This document shows positions 8,814 through 18,082 of a stretch of 64,000 nt of DNA, in pieces; within the stretch, counting starts at the first letter, position 1, and every line of letters begins with the position of its first letter. The stretch is from Agreia sp. VKM Ac-1783. GTDB lineage: Bacteria > Actinomycetota > Actinomycetes > Actinomycetales > Microbacteriaceae. The stretch covers positions 124,001 to 188,000 of the forward strand of contig NZ_FXWI01000005.1 in the NCBI RefSeq assembly GCF_900177765.1. The letters are read 5' to 3'. The position numbers were made by a program, and so were the translations under genes. A model generated the notes under the pieces. It worked only from the letters and a program-made list of their open reading frames with translations. It was not told the origin of the DNA and searched no databases.

Positions 8814-9112
8814 ATGTGCAGGAACATCCGAGTACTCCACAATTTTGAACCCCCGACCAACGACGACGAGGTGCGCGAGGCGGCGCTGCAGTTCGTGCGC
8901 AAGGTCAGCGGATCCACCCACCCCTCTCACGTGCGAACACCGAGGCGTTCGAGTGCGCCATCGACGAAATCGCAGACGCGACGCGGCGACTGCTCGACGG
9001 ACTGGTGACGAACGCCCCTCCGAAGAGCAGGGAGCTCGAGGCGGTGAAGGGACGCGAGCGACATGAGAAGCGCATGGAACGCGAGGTGCGCATCCGCACG
9101 GCGACCGGTTAG
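8814..9112 (+). pseudogene. DUF2277 protein with a frameshift
   Basis: The first 39 codons encode the conserved DUF2277 start (MCRNIRVLHNFEPP, then LQFVRKVSGSTHPS). After the CAC codon at 8928-8930 the match leaves the frame. It resumes two bases later at 8933 and continues to a stop at 9110-9112 with the rest of the family pattern (TEAFECAIDEIADATRRLL, then PPKSRELEAVK). Two extra bases (GT, 8931-8932) or one lost base would explain it. It could be a real inactivation or an assembly error. Confidence 0.75.
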
Positions 9113-9351
9113 CGGGTGCGACTACCCGCGTGACTCTCGGTCACTCGGTGCCGTCACGAGCACGAAAGCGGGCCACTCTGTGTCCCGGTCTCCCACCTAA
9201 ACGATGTCGCCAGGCTTGAGTGCAAATGGGGCACGCTTTGGAATCTCATGATCGGCAGTCAACACGTATCGCACGCATTTAACTTTCAGACGCATCGCGC
9301 CCGGCATGGGTTCACTTCGGGCCCACCTCGGCGGCCAGTTACGATCTCCAC

Positions 9352-10413
9352 ATGGTGCAACAGTCAAGCTCCACTCTGCCGAAGAACTTTGAAGACCTTC
9401 TGGCTGAGGGCGACGAGGCAGCTGTGCTCGCCGTGTTCGACACCTGTGAGGTCGATGCGCGGGGCGGGTATTGGAAGAGCACAGCTCTTGGTTTTGCCAA
9501 CTGCCCTACAACCGTCGCCCGCTGGCTTGTCGATCATGGTGCCGATGTCGAAGCGGTCGACTCGGGCGGTATGACCCCTTTGCATCGACACGCAGGAGCA
9601 TGGAACGGACAGCCAGGGCTGCTGCTCGACCTCGGCGCGAACATTGAGTCGGTGACCAAGCATGGTGAGACGGCCCTGCACATAGCGGCGGGTAGGCACC
9701 GTGCGCAGAACGTGCGATTACTTGTCGAGCGCGGCGCGAATGTGTCGGCCGAAGCTCAACGTGGCCTCACGCCTGCTGCAATTGCTGTGAAGCTCTGTGA
9801 AAATGCCAGCATCGCAGAGACCGCCGAGATTCTTGAGATTCTCGTTGCGGCCGGTGCTGTGCTCAGCGAAGATCTGCGTGCTGACGCAGCGCGGATCGGC
9901 AAGCAATTCGAGTTCCATCGTGACAATTTCAACCGGGACAAGTTGGCTGAAGCTGACGCGGGTCTGCAGAAGATCTACGAGTTGCTGAAGGCCTCGCCGG
10001 TTCAGCGAAGGCGCATGCATGACGGATCTTCTGACATCGTGGTGACAGGGTCGACCTGGCAGCAACAGCACCGGGAGCTGTGGGACTTGCTCGTTCCCTC
10101 GCAGGGACCGGCGGCGACGGTACAAGGCGAAGTGATTCGCATCACAGGACGAATCTCAGACGAGCTCGATCGAAACGGCGGCGGCAACTGGGATCGCGAT
10201 TTCCAGCGGATGGCGGACGCTCTGCCCGAGTACCTGAGCTCATCGACACCGCTCCCCGCCGCCGATCTCAAGGCAGCGAGAAACGCAACGAGGCTTCTCA
10301 AGGGGAGGAAGCGGCTCGCCGTCGATCATGCGATGCTGTCGGAGTACGCGGTGAGGTGGGTGCGCGAGAACCCGCAACCGATCCCGTTGATCACGCCGAA
10401 GTACCGGCGATAG
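9352..10413 (+). CDS. Ankyrin-repeat protein
   Basis: A 353-residue, apparently cytoplasmic protein. Residues about 15-165 form four to five ankyrin repeats (for example GGMTPLHRHAG, HGETALHIAAG and RGLTPAAIAV, each followed by LL..GA). The rest, about residues 190-353, is a charged helical region with no recognised domain. No secretion signal is seen. Bacterial ankyrin proteins often act as binding modules in toxin/immunity or stress systems; here that is only a possibility. The codon usage is slightly more A+T-rich than in the flanking genes. Confidence 0.82.
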   Translation: MVQQSSSTLPKNFEDLLAEGDEAAVLAVFDTCEVDARGGYWKSTALGFANCPTTVARWLVDHGADVEAVDSGGMTPLHRHAGAWNGQPGLLLDLGANIESVTKHGETALHIAAGRHRAQNVRLLVERGANVSAEAQRGLTPAAIAVKLCENASIAETAEILEILVAAGAVLSEDLRADAARIGKQFEFHRDNFNRDKLAEADAGLQKIYELLKASPVQRRRMHDGSSDIVVTGSTWQQQHRELWDLLVPSQGPAATVQGEVIRITGRISDELDRNGGGNWDRDFQRMADALPEYLSSSTPLPAADLKAARNATRLLKGRKRLAVDHAMLSEYAVRWVRENPQPIPLITPKYRR

Positions 10414-10451
10414 CTCAAGGCGCGGGCCTGCCTGCGATGGTCGGCGGATGA

Positions 10452-10604
10452 ACTCTCCCGACCCCGATCGTTCTCTTCGACACCTTCGCCGAGCGCAGCC
10501 GCGAGGCGATGATCGCGACTCGCGACTCAAGCGCCGCATCCGATCTCAGCCGTGCTCACCTCGTCGCACTCCGCGACGGGCTCGGCTCGCACACTTCGTC
10601 GTGA
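10452..10604 (+). pseudogene. Possible relic of a Clp_N-type domain
   Basis: This open frame begins just after a stop and has no ATG, GTG or TTG until mid-frame, but its translation looks protein-like (VLFDTFAERSREAMIATRDS, then RAHLVALRDGL). The FxxFAxRSREAM pattern resembles the start of Clp N-terminal domains. With no start and only 50 codons it is best treated as a degraded fragment. Confidence 0.25.
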
Positions 10605-10630
10605 GTGATCCTCCCGATCCTGATCGCCGC

Positions 10631-11164
10631 TTAGCTGGGCAACTCGAATGTGCCGTCGATGGTTCCCTTGATGACAAGAGCCAGAAAAAGAAGGATGACG
10701 AAGCCGATAGTGGAGGCAGTCGACCAGACGGCGATGCGAGTCGCACTCCAGTAGTGGGACTTGGCTCCGGCTGCGCGCAAAGCGTGCATCCACTGGGCGA
10801 CACCTGACGTTGACGCGGCGCTGAATGATCCGGTGCGCGCGGCCATCGAGAAGTCGACTCGATACCCGGCACCTGCCACGCTGAAACTCGGCGTCGTGAA
10901 CCCGCCTCCGATCGCCACGTCGCGTATCGCGGCCTCGAAGAGTGTTTCGATGGGCGCGCCCGCCGTGTCGAGCGCTTCGAGGCGAAGGCGATCATCGCCT
11001 GTCCAGGTAAGCCGAGCCGGCACTGCAGACAGCTGAGTCGTGCCACGAAAGTAGTCGAGGTCTCGTACGGCTTTCGGATAGGTCACGCGCACAGCATATG
11101 GTCGGCGGGGCGTCGCCGCGGCCCATGCGGCCGGGATGGAGGTGGGCGCGGCTCGCCTGCTCAA
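10631..11164 (-). CDS. PH-like domain protein with C-terminal membrane anchor
   Basis: Unrecognised family. About 120 residues resemble a bacterial pleckstrin-homology-like beta domain (LSAVPARLTWTGDDRLRLEA), and one membrane helix lies near the end (TIGFVILLFLALVIKG), with a short tail after it. The first 25 residues are Ala/Pro/Arg-rich and look non-native; a GTG about 24 codons in could be the real start. The gene is followed on the same strand by no obvious partner; a lipoprotein gene lies just upstream. Confidence 0.6.
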   Translation of the reverse strand: MSRRAAPTSIPAAWAAATPRRPYAVRVTYPKAVRDLDYFRGTTQLSAVPARLTWTGDDRLRLEALDTAGAPIETLFEAAIRDVAIGGGFTTPSFSVAGAGYRVDFSMAARTGSFSAASTSGVAQWMHALRAAGAKSHYWSATRIAVWSTASTIGFVILLFLALVIKGTIDGTFELPS

Positions 11165-11194
11165 GCGGGAGAATCCGCGCCTATCGTTCCGCGA

Positions 11195-11590
11195 CTACTT
11201 CTTTTCGTACACGTCGAACTGGGTGACCGTCGGTGCGCCCAGCTTCTTGCCCGTGGTTCTCAGTTCGCAGATCCAGTCTCGAAATAATTCGGGACCTTTC
11301 ATGGGGAAATTTTTCGACGTGCCACTGACCCAGTACATGCCGAATTCTGCGTCTTCACGTGGTGCGCGCACAACGACGTCAAATACCTCTGAGTAGTAGC
11401 CTTGATGGTCGGTGACATCGGCGAAAGACAGCGTGTTCTGTGCGCACAGCACGACGGCTTCTTCGTAGGGCCCCTCGTAAAGAATCCGACTCGGCGGATC
11501 GAGATCCATCACATCCGAGCAGCCGGCGGGTCCGACCACGAGTCCGGAAACGAGCGTGAGCGCTGCGCCTATGCGAATTCGCCGTACCAT
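11195..11590 (-). CDS. Predicted lipoprotein
   Basis: From the ATG at 11590 the 131-residue product begins MVRRIRIG, followed by a hydrophobic stretch and the lipobox VGPAGC near residue 24. It should therefore be exported and lipid-anchored on the outer face of the membrane. The remaining 105 residues have no recognised domain. The frame is open 12 codons further upstream, but the signal peptide is then too long at its N end. Same strand as the membrane-anchored PH-like protein 30 bases downstream; a two-gene unit is possible. Confidence 0.75.
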   Translation of the reverse strand: MVRRIRIGAALTLVSGLVVGPAGCSDVMDLDPPSRILYEGPYEEAVVLCAQNTLSFADVTDHQGYYSEVFDVVVRAPREDAEFGMYWVSGTSKNFPMKGPELFRDWICELRTTGKKLGAPTVTQFDVYEKK

Positions 11591-11853
11591 CGGAGATCCA
11601 ATCGGTCGGCAGTGGGGTTGGCTCATGCTGGCGTGAAAGTTGTTGGCCTGTCAATACGCCATGGCTCGGCGGGCGCTTTGTATCCTCATCGAGCCGTTCG
11701 AGGGCTCGATCTCGACGGAACGCCGTCGATGTCAGAAGCGGAATACTGCGCGCGGGCCGGTCGCGCGGCCCGGTACTGCGACTGGGTAGCGCGGGCCAGT
11801 TGCTAGCGTCGTAGGTAGTTCGATCGTGATAGCGACAAAGGATGGTGATTCAG

Positions 11854-12039
11854 ATGAAGACAAAGACCTCGCCACTGGAGGTTGCAGCCCTCGTTGTTCT
11901 TGCCGGATTGGGCCTGTATTTCGCTGTCGTTGTTCCTGCTCTCACGATGACACTGCACGCGCTCCCCGTCGGACTCATCTTTCTGGCGGCCGCGGCCGCG
12001 CTGGTGATCTTCATGGTGCGACGCTCGCATCGACGCTGA
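11854..12039 (+). CDS. Small two-helix membrane protein
   Basis: A 61-residue product from ATG 11854 (GTG 11845 or ATG 11842 are alternatives; AAAGGA at 11836-11841 favours GTG 11845 by spacing). Two hydrophobic helices are separated by a short loop, and the C-terminus is basic (RRSHRR), as for a small plasma-membrane protein. No family was recognised. It ends a few bases from the convergent hydrolase gene. Confidence 0.65.
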   Translation: MKTKTSPLEVAALVVLAGLGLYFAVVVPALTMTLHALPVGLIFLAAAAALVIFMVRRSHRR

Positions 12040-12044
12040 CCCGC

Positions 12045-12824
12045 TTACCGGATGCGGTTCACAAACGGGTCGATGACAGCCCAGGTCGATTCCGGGGCCT
12101 CAAGGTGGGGGAGGTGTCCTGCGTCTGGGACGACGGCGAACTCCGCACCGGGAATGGCGCGGGCGACAGCCGGGCCATAGGCGGGCGTGACGATGCGGTC
12201 GCTGGCGCCGAACACGACGAGTGTCGGCACGGTGATCGCGTCGAGGCGCTCGAGGAGTGTCGCGTCGCTCATGCCGCGCCCCGCGATTGCAGCCATGGTC
12301 TGGCCGTTCGACTGCTGGATGGCGCGCTGCTCGTCGGTGAACGCCGCGGGGTCTCTGTAGCCGAGCTCGGGGTTGTGCCAGGCGGCCTCGGCGAGTTGGC
12401 GGGCGTCGAGCGCAAAGAAGTCCGCGACCGGCTCGCCCTCGACGACAGCGCCGACGCCGTCGATGTCGATCACGGCGCCGACCAGGCCGACGTAACGCTC
12501 GTCGGCGGACTGGATCGCCATCTCGAGTGCGATCCAGCCGCCGATCGACGACCCGACCACCACGACGTCGCGCTCGCCACGCTCGAGAAGGTTTTCGAGG
12601 TAGGCGGTTGCGAGCTGGGCGACGGATGCGATGTCGTCGGGTCTGCTCGTGCCGTTCCATCCCGGGTGGGTCGGGGCCAGAACGTGCATGGTCGCGGCGA
12701 GGTGGCCCGCGATCGGCGCGACGGTTTGGGGTCCGCCGCCGCCGTGCAACAGCAACAAGGTGCGCGCATCCGGATTGCCGGACTCGACGATGGGTGTGTC
12801 CTGGGGGAGCGAGGGAGTCATCAC
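12045..12824 (-). CDS. Alpha/beta hydrolase
   Basis: A 259-residue alpha/beta-hydrolase-fold enzyme. The oxyanion region is LLLLHGGGGP (about residue 22), the nucleophile elbow GSSIGGW (Ser about 92), the acid lies in the VVFGASDRIV stretch and the histidine in DAGHLPHLE. The substrate is not predictable. It is divergent from a MarR regulator gene, with 47 bases between them holding two short palindromes, so it is likely controlled by that regulator. Confidence 0.88.
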   Translation of the reverse strand: MMTPSLPQDTPIVESGNPDARTLLLLHGGGGPQTVAPIAGHLAATMHVLAPTHPGWNGTSRPDDIASVAQLATAYLENLLERGERDVVVVGSSIGGWIALEMAIQSADERYVGLVGAVIDIDGVGAVVEGEPVADFFALDARQLAEAAWHNPELGYRDPAAFTDEQRAIQQSNGQTMAAIAGRGMSDATLLERLDAITVPTLVVFGASDRIVTPAYGPAVARAIPGAEFAVVPDAGHLPHLEAPESTWAVIDPFVNRIR

Positions 12825-12835
12825 GGGCCTATCTA

Positions 12836-12870
12836 AGTATGTTTATGTACTGGTGTTGATACGCTAACAC
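12836..12870. promoter_or_regulatory. Divergent MarR operator region
   Basis: Between the hydrolase and MarR starts lie AGTA-8-TACT (12836-12851) and GTGTT-8-AACAC (12853-12870), two adjacent imperfect palindromes. Both are of the size MarR dimers bind and overlap the expected promoters of both genes. Which one is bound is unknown. Confidence 0.5.
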
Positions 12871-12871
12871 G

Positions 12872-13285
12872 ATGAGGACGAATCTGGAATCGCTGGGGCA
12901 GGCGATCAAGCAGGCGCAGTACCGCAATCACCGCACGATGGATGCCGCCCTGCGCGAGGTCGGGGTGAGCCTGGTTCAGTGGGACGCCCTGCGCGCGATC
13001 GACCGCATGCCCAGCGCATCCGGTCACGATCTGGCGGTTGCGACATTTCAGAGCGACCAGGCATTCGGCACGCTGGCCAACCGACTCGTCGACCGAGGGC
13101 TCATCTCACGCGCCGCAGGGCGCGGGCGGCGCATCGAACACGTCCTCACCGACGCGGGGCGGGAGGCGCTGCGAGAAGGGCACCGCGTCGCTGCGAACGT
13201 GCTCGAAGACCTCTTCGCCCCGCTCGACGAGGAGCAGCGCTCCACGCTCGAGGGGATTCTGCGGAGGCTCGTGCAGGAGCCGTAG
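12872..13285 (+). CDS. MarR family regulator
   Basis: A 137-residue winged-helix regulator. The helix-turn-helix and wing span about residues 45-95 (LAVATFQSDQAFGTLANRLV and RAAGRGRRIEHVLTDAG). The N- and C-terminal helices would form the dimer interface. It is divergent from the alpha/beta hydrolase gene and likely represses it and itself. Confidence 0.9.
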   Translation: MRTNLESLGQAIKQAQYRNHRTMDAALREVGVSLVQWDALRAIDRMPSASGHDLAVATFQSDQAFGTLANRLVDRGLISRAAGRGRRIEHVLTDAGREALREGHRVAANVLEDLFAPLDEEQRSTLEGILRRLVQEP

Positions 13286-13321
13286 ACCCGTGGTCCAAGA
13301 ACCCTCTTCTCGCCTGACGCT

Positions 13322-13669
13322 TTACTTCTTTTTGCCAAGCCCGCTCACCTGTTCGGCCTCGCCTGCATCCGTTGACGATGACGACGAAGTTTCCGGAATC
13401 CTGAGGCCTCCGCTGAACCACGGCTCGGGTTGTAGCTCAGTGCCTCTGGTTGCGCGGGTGCTCCTTGGGACTCTCTCGTTGCCACGCTTGTAGTTCCCCG
13501 TGATGCGCGCCATGAGCTGATGAGGCTCGTGCCCTACTTCGGCCAGAAACTGCTGGGCGGCGGCTCCTCGCAGGGTGGCGGCACGGCGTCCGTGATGGCT
13601 GATCACGACGTCGCCGCCAATTGACTCGTACGTGAAGCCGTCGGGTCGATTGGCCGTGCAACCCAGCAT
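13322..13669 (-). CDS. Conserved hypothetical protein
   Basis: A 115-residue protein, probably cytoplasmic. The middle segment (DVVISHHGRRAATLRG, then LMARITGNYKRGNER) looks like a family I believe is widespread in Actinobacteria with no assigned function. The C-terminal 30 residues are low in complexity (serine run, then GLGKKK). It is convergent with the MarR gene, with 37 bases between their ends. The ATG at 13669 is the only clear start. Confidence 0.6.
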   Translation of the reverse strand: MLGCTANRPDGFTYESIGGDVVISHHGRRAATLRGAAAQQFLAEVGHEPHQLMARITGNYKRGNERVPRSTRATRGTELQPEPWFSGGLRIPETSSSSSTDAGEAEQVSGLGKKK

Positions 13670-13891
13670 GCCTGACGGTGTGACGAAGCTTCAAGGCGGT
13701 TCGGTGGATGCGGCGCGCAGGCAGTTGGGTCGGGTCCTGGTAGCCGGGAACAACCGAAGAGCTGCTGCGCATCGCCCGCTGCTTGAATGACGTGGTCGGA
13801 CACCGTCTTGCGATGTTCAGCGTAAAACTCAGCGTTGCCGACATCAGCGTGCCGTCAGAGGCGATGTAATCTCGGCAGGCACTAACTAACG

Positions 13892-14110
13892 CTAGGTGGA
13901 AATTCTCCTGAATGTGTAACCGGCCTTCTTGATGTTGGCGTCGAAGAACCGCCCGTGACTCGTGGCGGACATGAGACCCTCGTAGATGAGGGGTGGCACG
14001 CCGGAGTACCGGTAAACCCCGCCCTGGTTGAAGGCAATCTCAAGTGTGCGCGTGCCGGGGTCGTACCCGACTTCGGAGAGGTTGCTGCTGATGACTGGAA
14101 CGCGGTTCAT
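13892..14110 (-). CDS. KTSC domain protein
   Basis: A 72-residue single KTSC domain, named for its likeness to the C-terminal part of some lysyl-tRNA synthetases. Landmarks are [20 protein letters not shown] (residues 8-27), [10 protein letters not shown] and [10 protein letters not shown]. It probably binds nucleic acid, though this is not proven. It overlaps the DUF2130 gene by 4 bases, so it is the last gene of a cassette OLD nuclease > DUF2130 > KTSC. Confidence 0.85.
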   Translation of the reverse strand: MNRVPVISSNLSEVGYDPGTRTLEIAFNQGGVYRYSGVPPLIYEGLMSATSHGRFFDANIKKAGYTFRRIST

Positions 14111-15522
14111 TCGTGATCTCCTTCGATCTCGCCTGAGGCCTCGAGTTCGGCGAACTTCGATGCCATTGTGGGGTTGCCTCGGGTAAGCCTTCTCAGGGTC
14201 ACATCCTGCGCTTTATCGTTGGCAAGTCGCAGGTTGCGCTCGGAGCCGAGCAGCGCTTCTTTCGCTTTTTGCAGCCTGTCGATCGACTTGTCGATCTCGT
14301 CGATGGCGGTATGAAAGCGGCGCGACGCCAGGTCATAGTTCTTGCCGAACGACGTCTTGAAGGTCTCGAGCTCGCTCTCGAAATTCGTTATGTCAACGTG
14401 CTGCGCCTTCACTAATGCGAGCTCGGTCTTGTACTTAAGGGAATTCGTGGCGGCGTCTCGGAGCAATGTGATCATCTGGATGAAGAACTGAGGCCGGATG
14501 ACGTAGGTCTTTGGATAGCGGTAGGAGACATCGACAATCCCGGTGTTGTAAAGGTCGTTGTCCGGCTCGAGCAGCGAGACGAGAATTGCGTACTCGCATC
14601 CTTTCTCGTTGCGGTCCTTATCGAGCTCCTTAAGAAAGTCCTCATTCTTTTTCTTTATGGCGGTGGTGTCGTTCTCGTTCTTCATCTCGAACATGATCGA
14701 AACGATTTCGGTGTTCGCCTCGTCCGAGTCGCGGAAGATGTAGTCGCCCTTGCTGCCAGTGCGAGCGTCGTTGTCCTTTTCGAAGTAGGCGCGAGGGAAT
14801 GCGGTCGAACGGATTCGATTGAACTCGATCTCGCAGTGCTGCTCCAGGGTCTCGCCGACCATTTTGGTCGAGAGTTTTGCTTTCATGTCCCGCAGTCGTT
14901 CGATCGCATCGTCGCGATCCTTTAGTTGCGTCTCGTACTTATCTTTCAAAGAAGTCTCTGCGAGTTGTTTTTCTAGCTGAACCTTCTCCAGCCCGTTCCT
15001 TAGTTCGTCACGCTCCTTCTCGACGACGCCGAGCGCTTCGGTAATCTCCAGCTTTTTGGCCAATTCAACGGATTCGAGTGTGGCCTTGAGCTGTTGGATC
15101 TCCGAGTCCTTTGCGGCCTCAGACTTCTGCGACTCAGAGGAGAGCTTTGCTTCCGCCAGCTCGACCGCTGACTGCTTATCGTGTTTGGCAGTCGCAAGGC
15201 TGTTGAGTGCGGCATCGCGCTCTTTTTCAATCGTGCTGAGTGCTTCCGCTATGGCCATCTTTTGTTGCAGCGCACCGGCATCTAGCTTTGCCTTGAGCTC
15301 GTTGATCTCGGCGTCCTTCATAGCTGTCGACTGCTGCTGTTCGCCGACCGTCTTTGCCTGGGCCAGCTCCAAAGCGTTTTGCTTGTCTTGTTCCGCGAGT
15401 TCGAGGCGTTCATGGAGTTGCTTTTCAAATGCTTCGTCACGAACTTGCTTAACGATGTCGGCGTAGCCCGCTTCGTCAATCGTGAACGTTCTCCCGCAAT
15501 GCGGACATTTGATTTCGTTCAT
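14107..15522 (-). CDS. DUF2130 protein: coiled coil plus PD-(D/E)XK-like core
   Basis: A 471-residue protein. The N-terminus has a lone CxxC (KCPHCGRTF, residues 5-13). Residues about 25-225 are a long Gln/Glu/Lys/Ala-rich coiled coil. The DUF2130 domain follows ([15 protein letters not shown]). Within it GSKGDYIF near residue 257 and IMFEMKNEN near residue 279 give the GD ... ExK pattern of PD-(D/E)XK nucleases. A second helical region ends the protein. It lies 29 bases after the OLD-like gene and overlaps the KTSC gene. A nuclease role is inferred from the motif; the family itself is uncharacterised. Confidence 0.85.
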   Translation of the reverse strand: MNEIKCPHCGRTFTIDEAGYADIVKQVRDEAFEKQLHERLELAEQDKQNALELAQAKTVGEQQQSTAMKDAEINELKAKLDAGALQQKMAIAEALSTIEKERDAALNSLATAKHDKQSAVELAEAKLSSESQKSEAAKDSEIQQLKATLESVELAKKLEITEALGVVEKERDELRNGLEKVQLEKQLAETSLKDKYETQLKDRDDAIERLRDMKAKLSTKMVGETLEQHCEIEFNRIRSTAFPRAYFEKDNDARTGSKGDYIFRDSDEANTEIVSIMFEMKNENDTTAIKKKNEDFLKELDKDRNEKGCEYAILVSLLEPDNDLYNTGIVDVSYRYPKTYVIRPQFFIQMITLLRDAATNSLKYKTELALVKAQHVDITNFESELETFKTSFGKNYDLASRRFHTAIDEIDKSIDRLQKAKEALLGSERNLRLANDKAQDVTLRRLTRGNPTMASKFAELEASGEIEGDHE

Positions 15523-15551
15523 TGTCTTGTTCCCCTATCGTCGCCGTGCGG

Positions 15552-17588
15552 TCAGATCGTCGTCTCAGTTCCTGCCGGCATAGGTTCGCCAGTGAGGGCG
15601 GCGATCTGTATAACTACCGCTCGGAAGATGCTCGGCAGATCGGCATCATCTGCCGAGAACACGGCATTCCGGTAGGCGAGAAGATTCTTGTTACTTCGTG
15701 AGGCGAGCGTGATCCCCACCGCGCTGAGGGCCGCGTCGAAGGTCTGCCAGGCTCCGAGTTCCTCTTCAATATCGTCGGTCCACATAGTGAAGTCGCCGCA
15801 TACGACGCTCGGGCTACCGAACGTGTAGGGGAGGGCTCCGACGGTGGCGGTGGAGATCGATGGCAACGCCGCAACCAGTCTTTCGGTTTCTGCCTTGTGG
15901 CTCCCGTGAGCGGTCGCCCGTTTAACTTGAATCTCGTCGTCGGTGAGGCCTTGATAAGTCTTGCGGGCCGCTGTTCCGTAATCACCGTCTGCAAGCACGT
16001 AGGTTGGTATGCCGAGCGCAACCAGGATCGCGCGTGCAACCCGCAAACCGCCTTTACCCTCGACGGACAGGACAGTTACTCCGAGCCGGTCTAGATCATT
16101 GCCAAGTTTCGTTGCCACTGCTTCGAGCACGATCCGGTCAGTCTGTCCCTCGACGAGGACGACAGCGTCGGCAAAAAAACCTTCGGAGAACTCCGTGGGG
16201 ACGTAAGAAACGATGGCCTTTTCGATGCTGTCCTGATTCAAGCCTGATGCGACCGCGACCGACGTGACGGAAGCCGTCGCCACGGAGGTCTCACCGTTTG
16301 CGTAGGTGAATCGGTGAAGGGCCTCGAACTGTTCAGGTTGAATGAAGTAAGGGCTGTGCGTCGCGAGGAGCACTTGAACGTTCGGCTGGCCACTTAATTC
16401 AAGCAAGGTCCTAGCGAATGATCGTGCGCGCACCGGATGCTGATATATCTCAGGCTCCTCGATCGCCACGATGATGCTCGGTAGAGCGCTGAGCGATTCC
16501 TCTAGACGAGTCTGTGTCGCGGCTTCATCCTCTCCTTCGTACGCTTCGTGAGTCTTTCGGGTGAGATCTTCGTCTGGAACCATGACCTGAAACATGGAGA
16601 TCATGACGGCTCGTTGTACTCCATGTCCTTGCCGGGAGACGTCGTTAGTGACTCCCGCGATGGTCACCGCGGTTGCGATCGACGGGTCAAGTTTGGGGAC
16701 GAACTCCGGCACGGTCGGTGTGAGCGTCACACTGGCGTTCGGTATCAGTGAAGCGAGGCGAGCGTTGATACGGCCAGCCTGGACACCGGTGGCGCCTTCG
16801 ATGCTGGTTCGGATCTCACCCGCGAGTTCGTTCACGGCATCAGCATGCTTCTCCAGCCACGCGGCCTGAGCGCGCGCACTGGCCGCTGCCATGAACGCAC
16901 CAACAAGTTCTGTCAGCGCGGTGCCCCGCGATGATGTCCCCACCTCACCTGCGATGCTGGTGGCCGCGGGAATGAGCACAAAGCGCACGCAATCTCGAAT
17001 TACGTTGGCCCCGTTCCACCCCATCATCTGGGTCGCGTCAGAATCTGCAATCTCGATGAGCAACGTCGTATGAGTGGCGTCCGATTCCCAGTCGATGAGT
17101 GCGTCAAAGATTGTGTCCTTGCTCGCAGTTCCGGCAAGCTCCGGGAGATCAGTGACGCTTTTTCTGAGCTCACGGTACATTCTGCGCCGGTCCGCAATGG
17201 GCTGGTCGGCGCGCAACTCAGCAAAGCCGGGGCCTTGCTTCGCGTTGCCGACGGTCTTGGTTTGTTTGGTGTCTGCGTACCAAGTACGACGAATTTCTGC
17301 CCTGTCGCCCCGGCCATACTGCTGCAATCGGTCGCGGTCCTTATCAGTGAGAGCGGTGAACGTGACAGTCACCTCGACGGTCGCACCAGGTTCGAGAATG
17401 CCGCCTTCTTTGCACCCATGGACATCGATTTCGGAGAGCGGCGTTGCGTTAAAGAACCAGTCCAGCGCATAAAGCACGGACGACTTTCCTGAACCATTTG
17501 CGCCTATGAATGCCCCATAGTCGTCGACTCGGAGCGTGATGTCTTTCAGGCTCCGGTAGTTGCGAATGGTGACCGTTTCGATGCGCAC
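15552..17588 (-). CDS. OLD-family ATPase with TOPRIM nuclease domain
   Basis: A 678-residue ABC-type ATPase joined to a TOPRIM domain, the architecture of OLD (overcoming lysogenization defect) nucleases. Walker A is GANGSGKSS (residues 29-37), a signature-like SRQGHGVQR lies near 318, Walker B is IIVAIEEPEIYQHP (about 373) and the H-loop ATHSPYF (about 408). The TOPRIM glutamate is in LVEGQTDR (about 477), with ADGDYG near 530. Class 1 OLDs act alone and class 2 (Gabija GajA) pair with a UvrD-like helicase; no helicase is present here, and DUF2130 and KTSC genes follow instead. The first gene of the cassette. Confidence 0.9.
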   Translation of the reverse strand: MRIETVTIRNYRSLKDITLRVDDYGAFIGANGSGKSSVLYALDWFFNATPLSEIDVHGCKEGGILEPGATVEVTVTFTALTDKDRDRLQQYGRGDRAEIRRTWYADTKQTKTVGNAKQGPGFAELRADQPIADRRRMYRELRKSVTDLPELAGTASKDTIFDALIDWESDATHTTLLIEIADSDATQMMGWNGANVIRDCVRFVLIPAATSIAGEVGTSSRGTALTELVGAFMAAASARAQAAWLEKHADAVNELAGEIRTSIEGATGVQAGRINARLASLIPNASVTLTPTVPEFVPKLDPSIATAVTIAGVTNDVSRQGHGVQRAVMISMFQVMVPDEDLTRKTHEAYEGEDEAATQTRLEESLSALPSIIVAIEEPEIYQHPVRARSFARTLLELSGQPNVQVLLATHSPYFIQPEQFEALHRFTYANGETSVATASVTSVAVASGLNQDSIEKAIVSYVPTEFSEGFFADAVVLVEGQTDRIVLEAVATKLGNDLDRLGVTVLSVEGKGGLRVARAILVALGIPTYVLADGDYGTAARKTYQGLTDDEIQVKRATAHGSHKAETERLVAALPSISTATVGALPYTFGSPSVVCGDFTMWTDDIEEELGAWQTFDAALSAVGITLASRSNKNLLAYRNAVFSADDADLPSIFRAVVIQIAALTGEPMPAGTETTI

Positions 17589-17839
17589 TTATTCCCAATC
17601 CTTCTGTCAGACCAACATGAATATCGCGTCAAGGAGCGTGTCGCGTGTCTGGACTAATCGGGGCGTTGTCTTCTATGTCCACCCCAGTGGAGAAATCCCA
17701 CAGGTCGACTCCCCCAAGCCCATACCCCAGTGTGTCCAATCACCGGGTCAATAGATAGAGGAATCGAGAATTGCTCGAAAGGCGTCGCCGTCGCGGCCGG
17801 CCTCGGGCTCGGCCCGCTCGAACGCACGCAACGTCGTGA

Positions 17840-18082
17840 GCGTATCGGCACGGGGAGGGAGCAGCGGCCGCTGATGTTCGCTCGGACGGCGGGAGGATTC
17901 ACGTGAGTGTGGAGAATCGGATCAGTCACACGCTGCGCGGTTCGGTCGCAGGCAGTGGCCTCGGGCTAGTCGGCATGAGGGAGCGCGTGGAGTCGTGCGG
18001 CGGGACGCTCTCGGTGTCTTCGGTCGATGATGTCTTTCGCGTGAGCGCCGTGCTCAGCCCGGTGGGAGCGCAGCTCGCATGA
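17840..18082 (+). pseudogene. C-terminal stump of a NarL-type sensor kinase
   Basis: The frame from 17840 to the TGA at 18080-18082 encodes only the end of a HATPase_c domain: AYRHGEG, then GGRIHVSVEN, then GSGLGLVGMRERVESCGG and a short tail. An in-frame TGA lies just upstream at 17837, and the dimerisation/H-box region and membrane part are missing. The stop overlaps the ATG of the response regulator (ATGA), which is the normal kinase-regulator junction. The front of the kinase has therefore been deleted or replaced, next to the OLD cassette. Confidence 0.8.

Noticed and set aside
13670-13891. Minus-strand fragment reading NAEFYAEHRKTVSDHV
   Set aside because: Protein-like for about 30 residues but with no start and stops on both sides; too short to call even as a relic.
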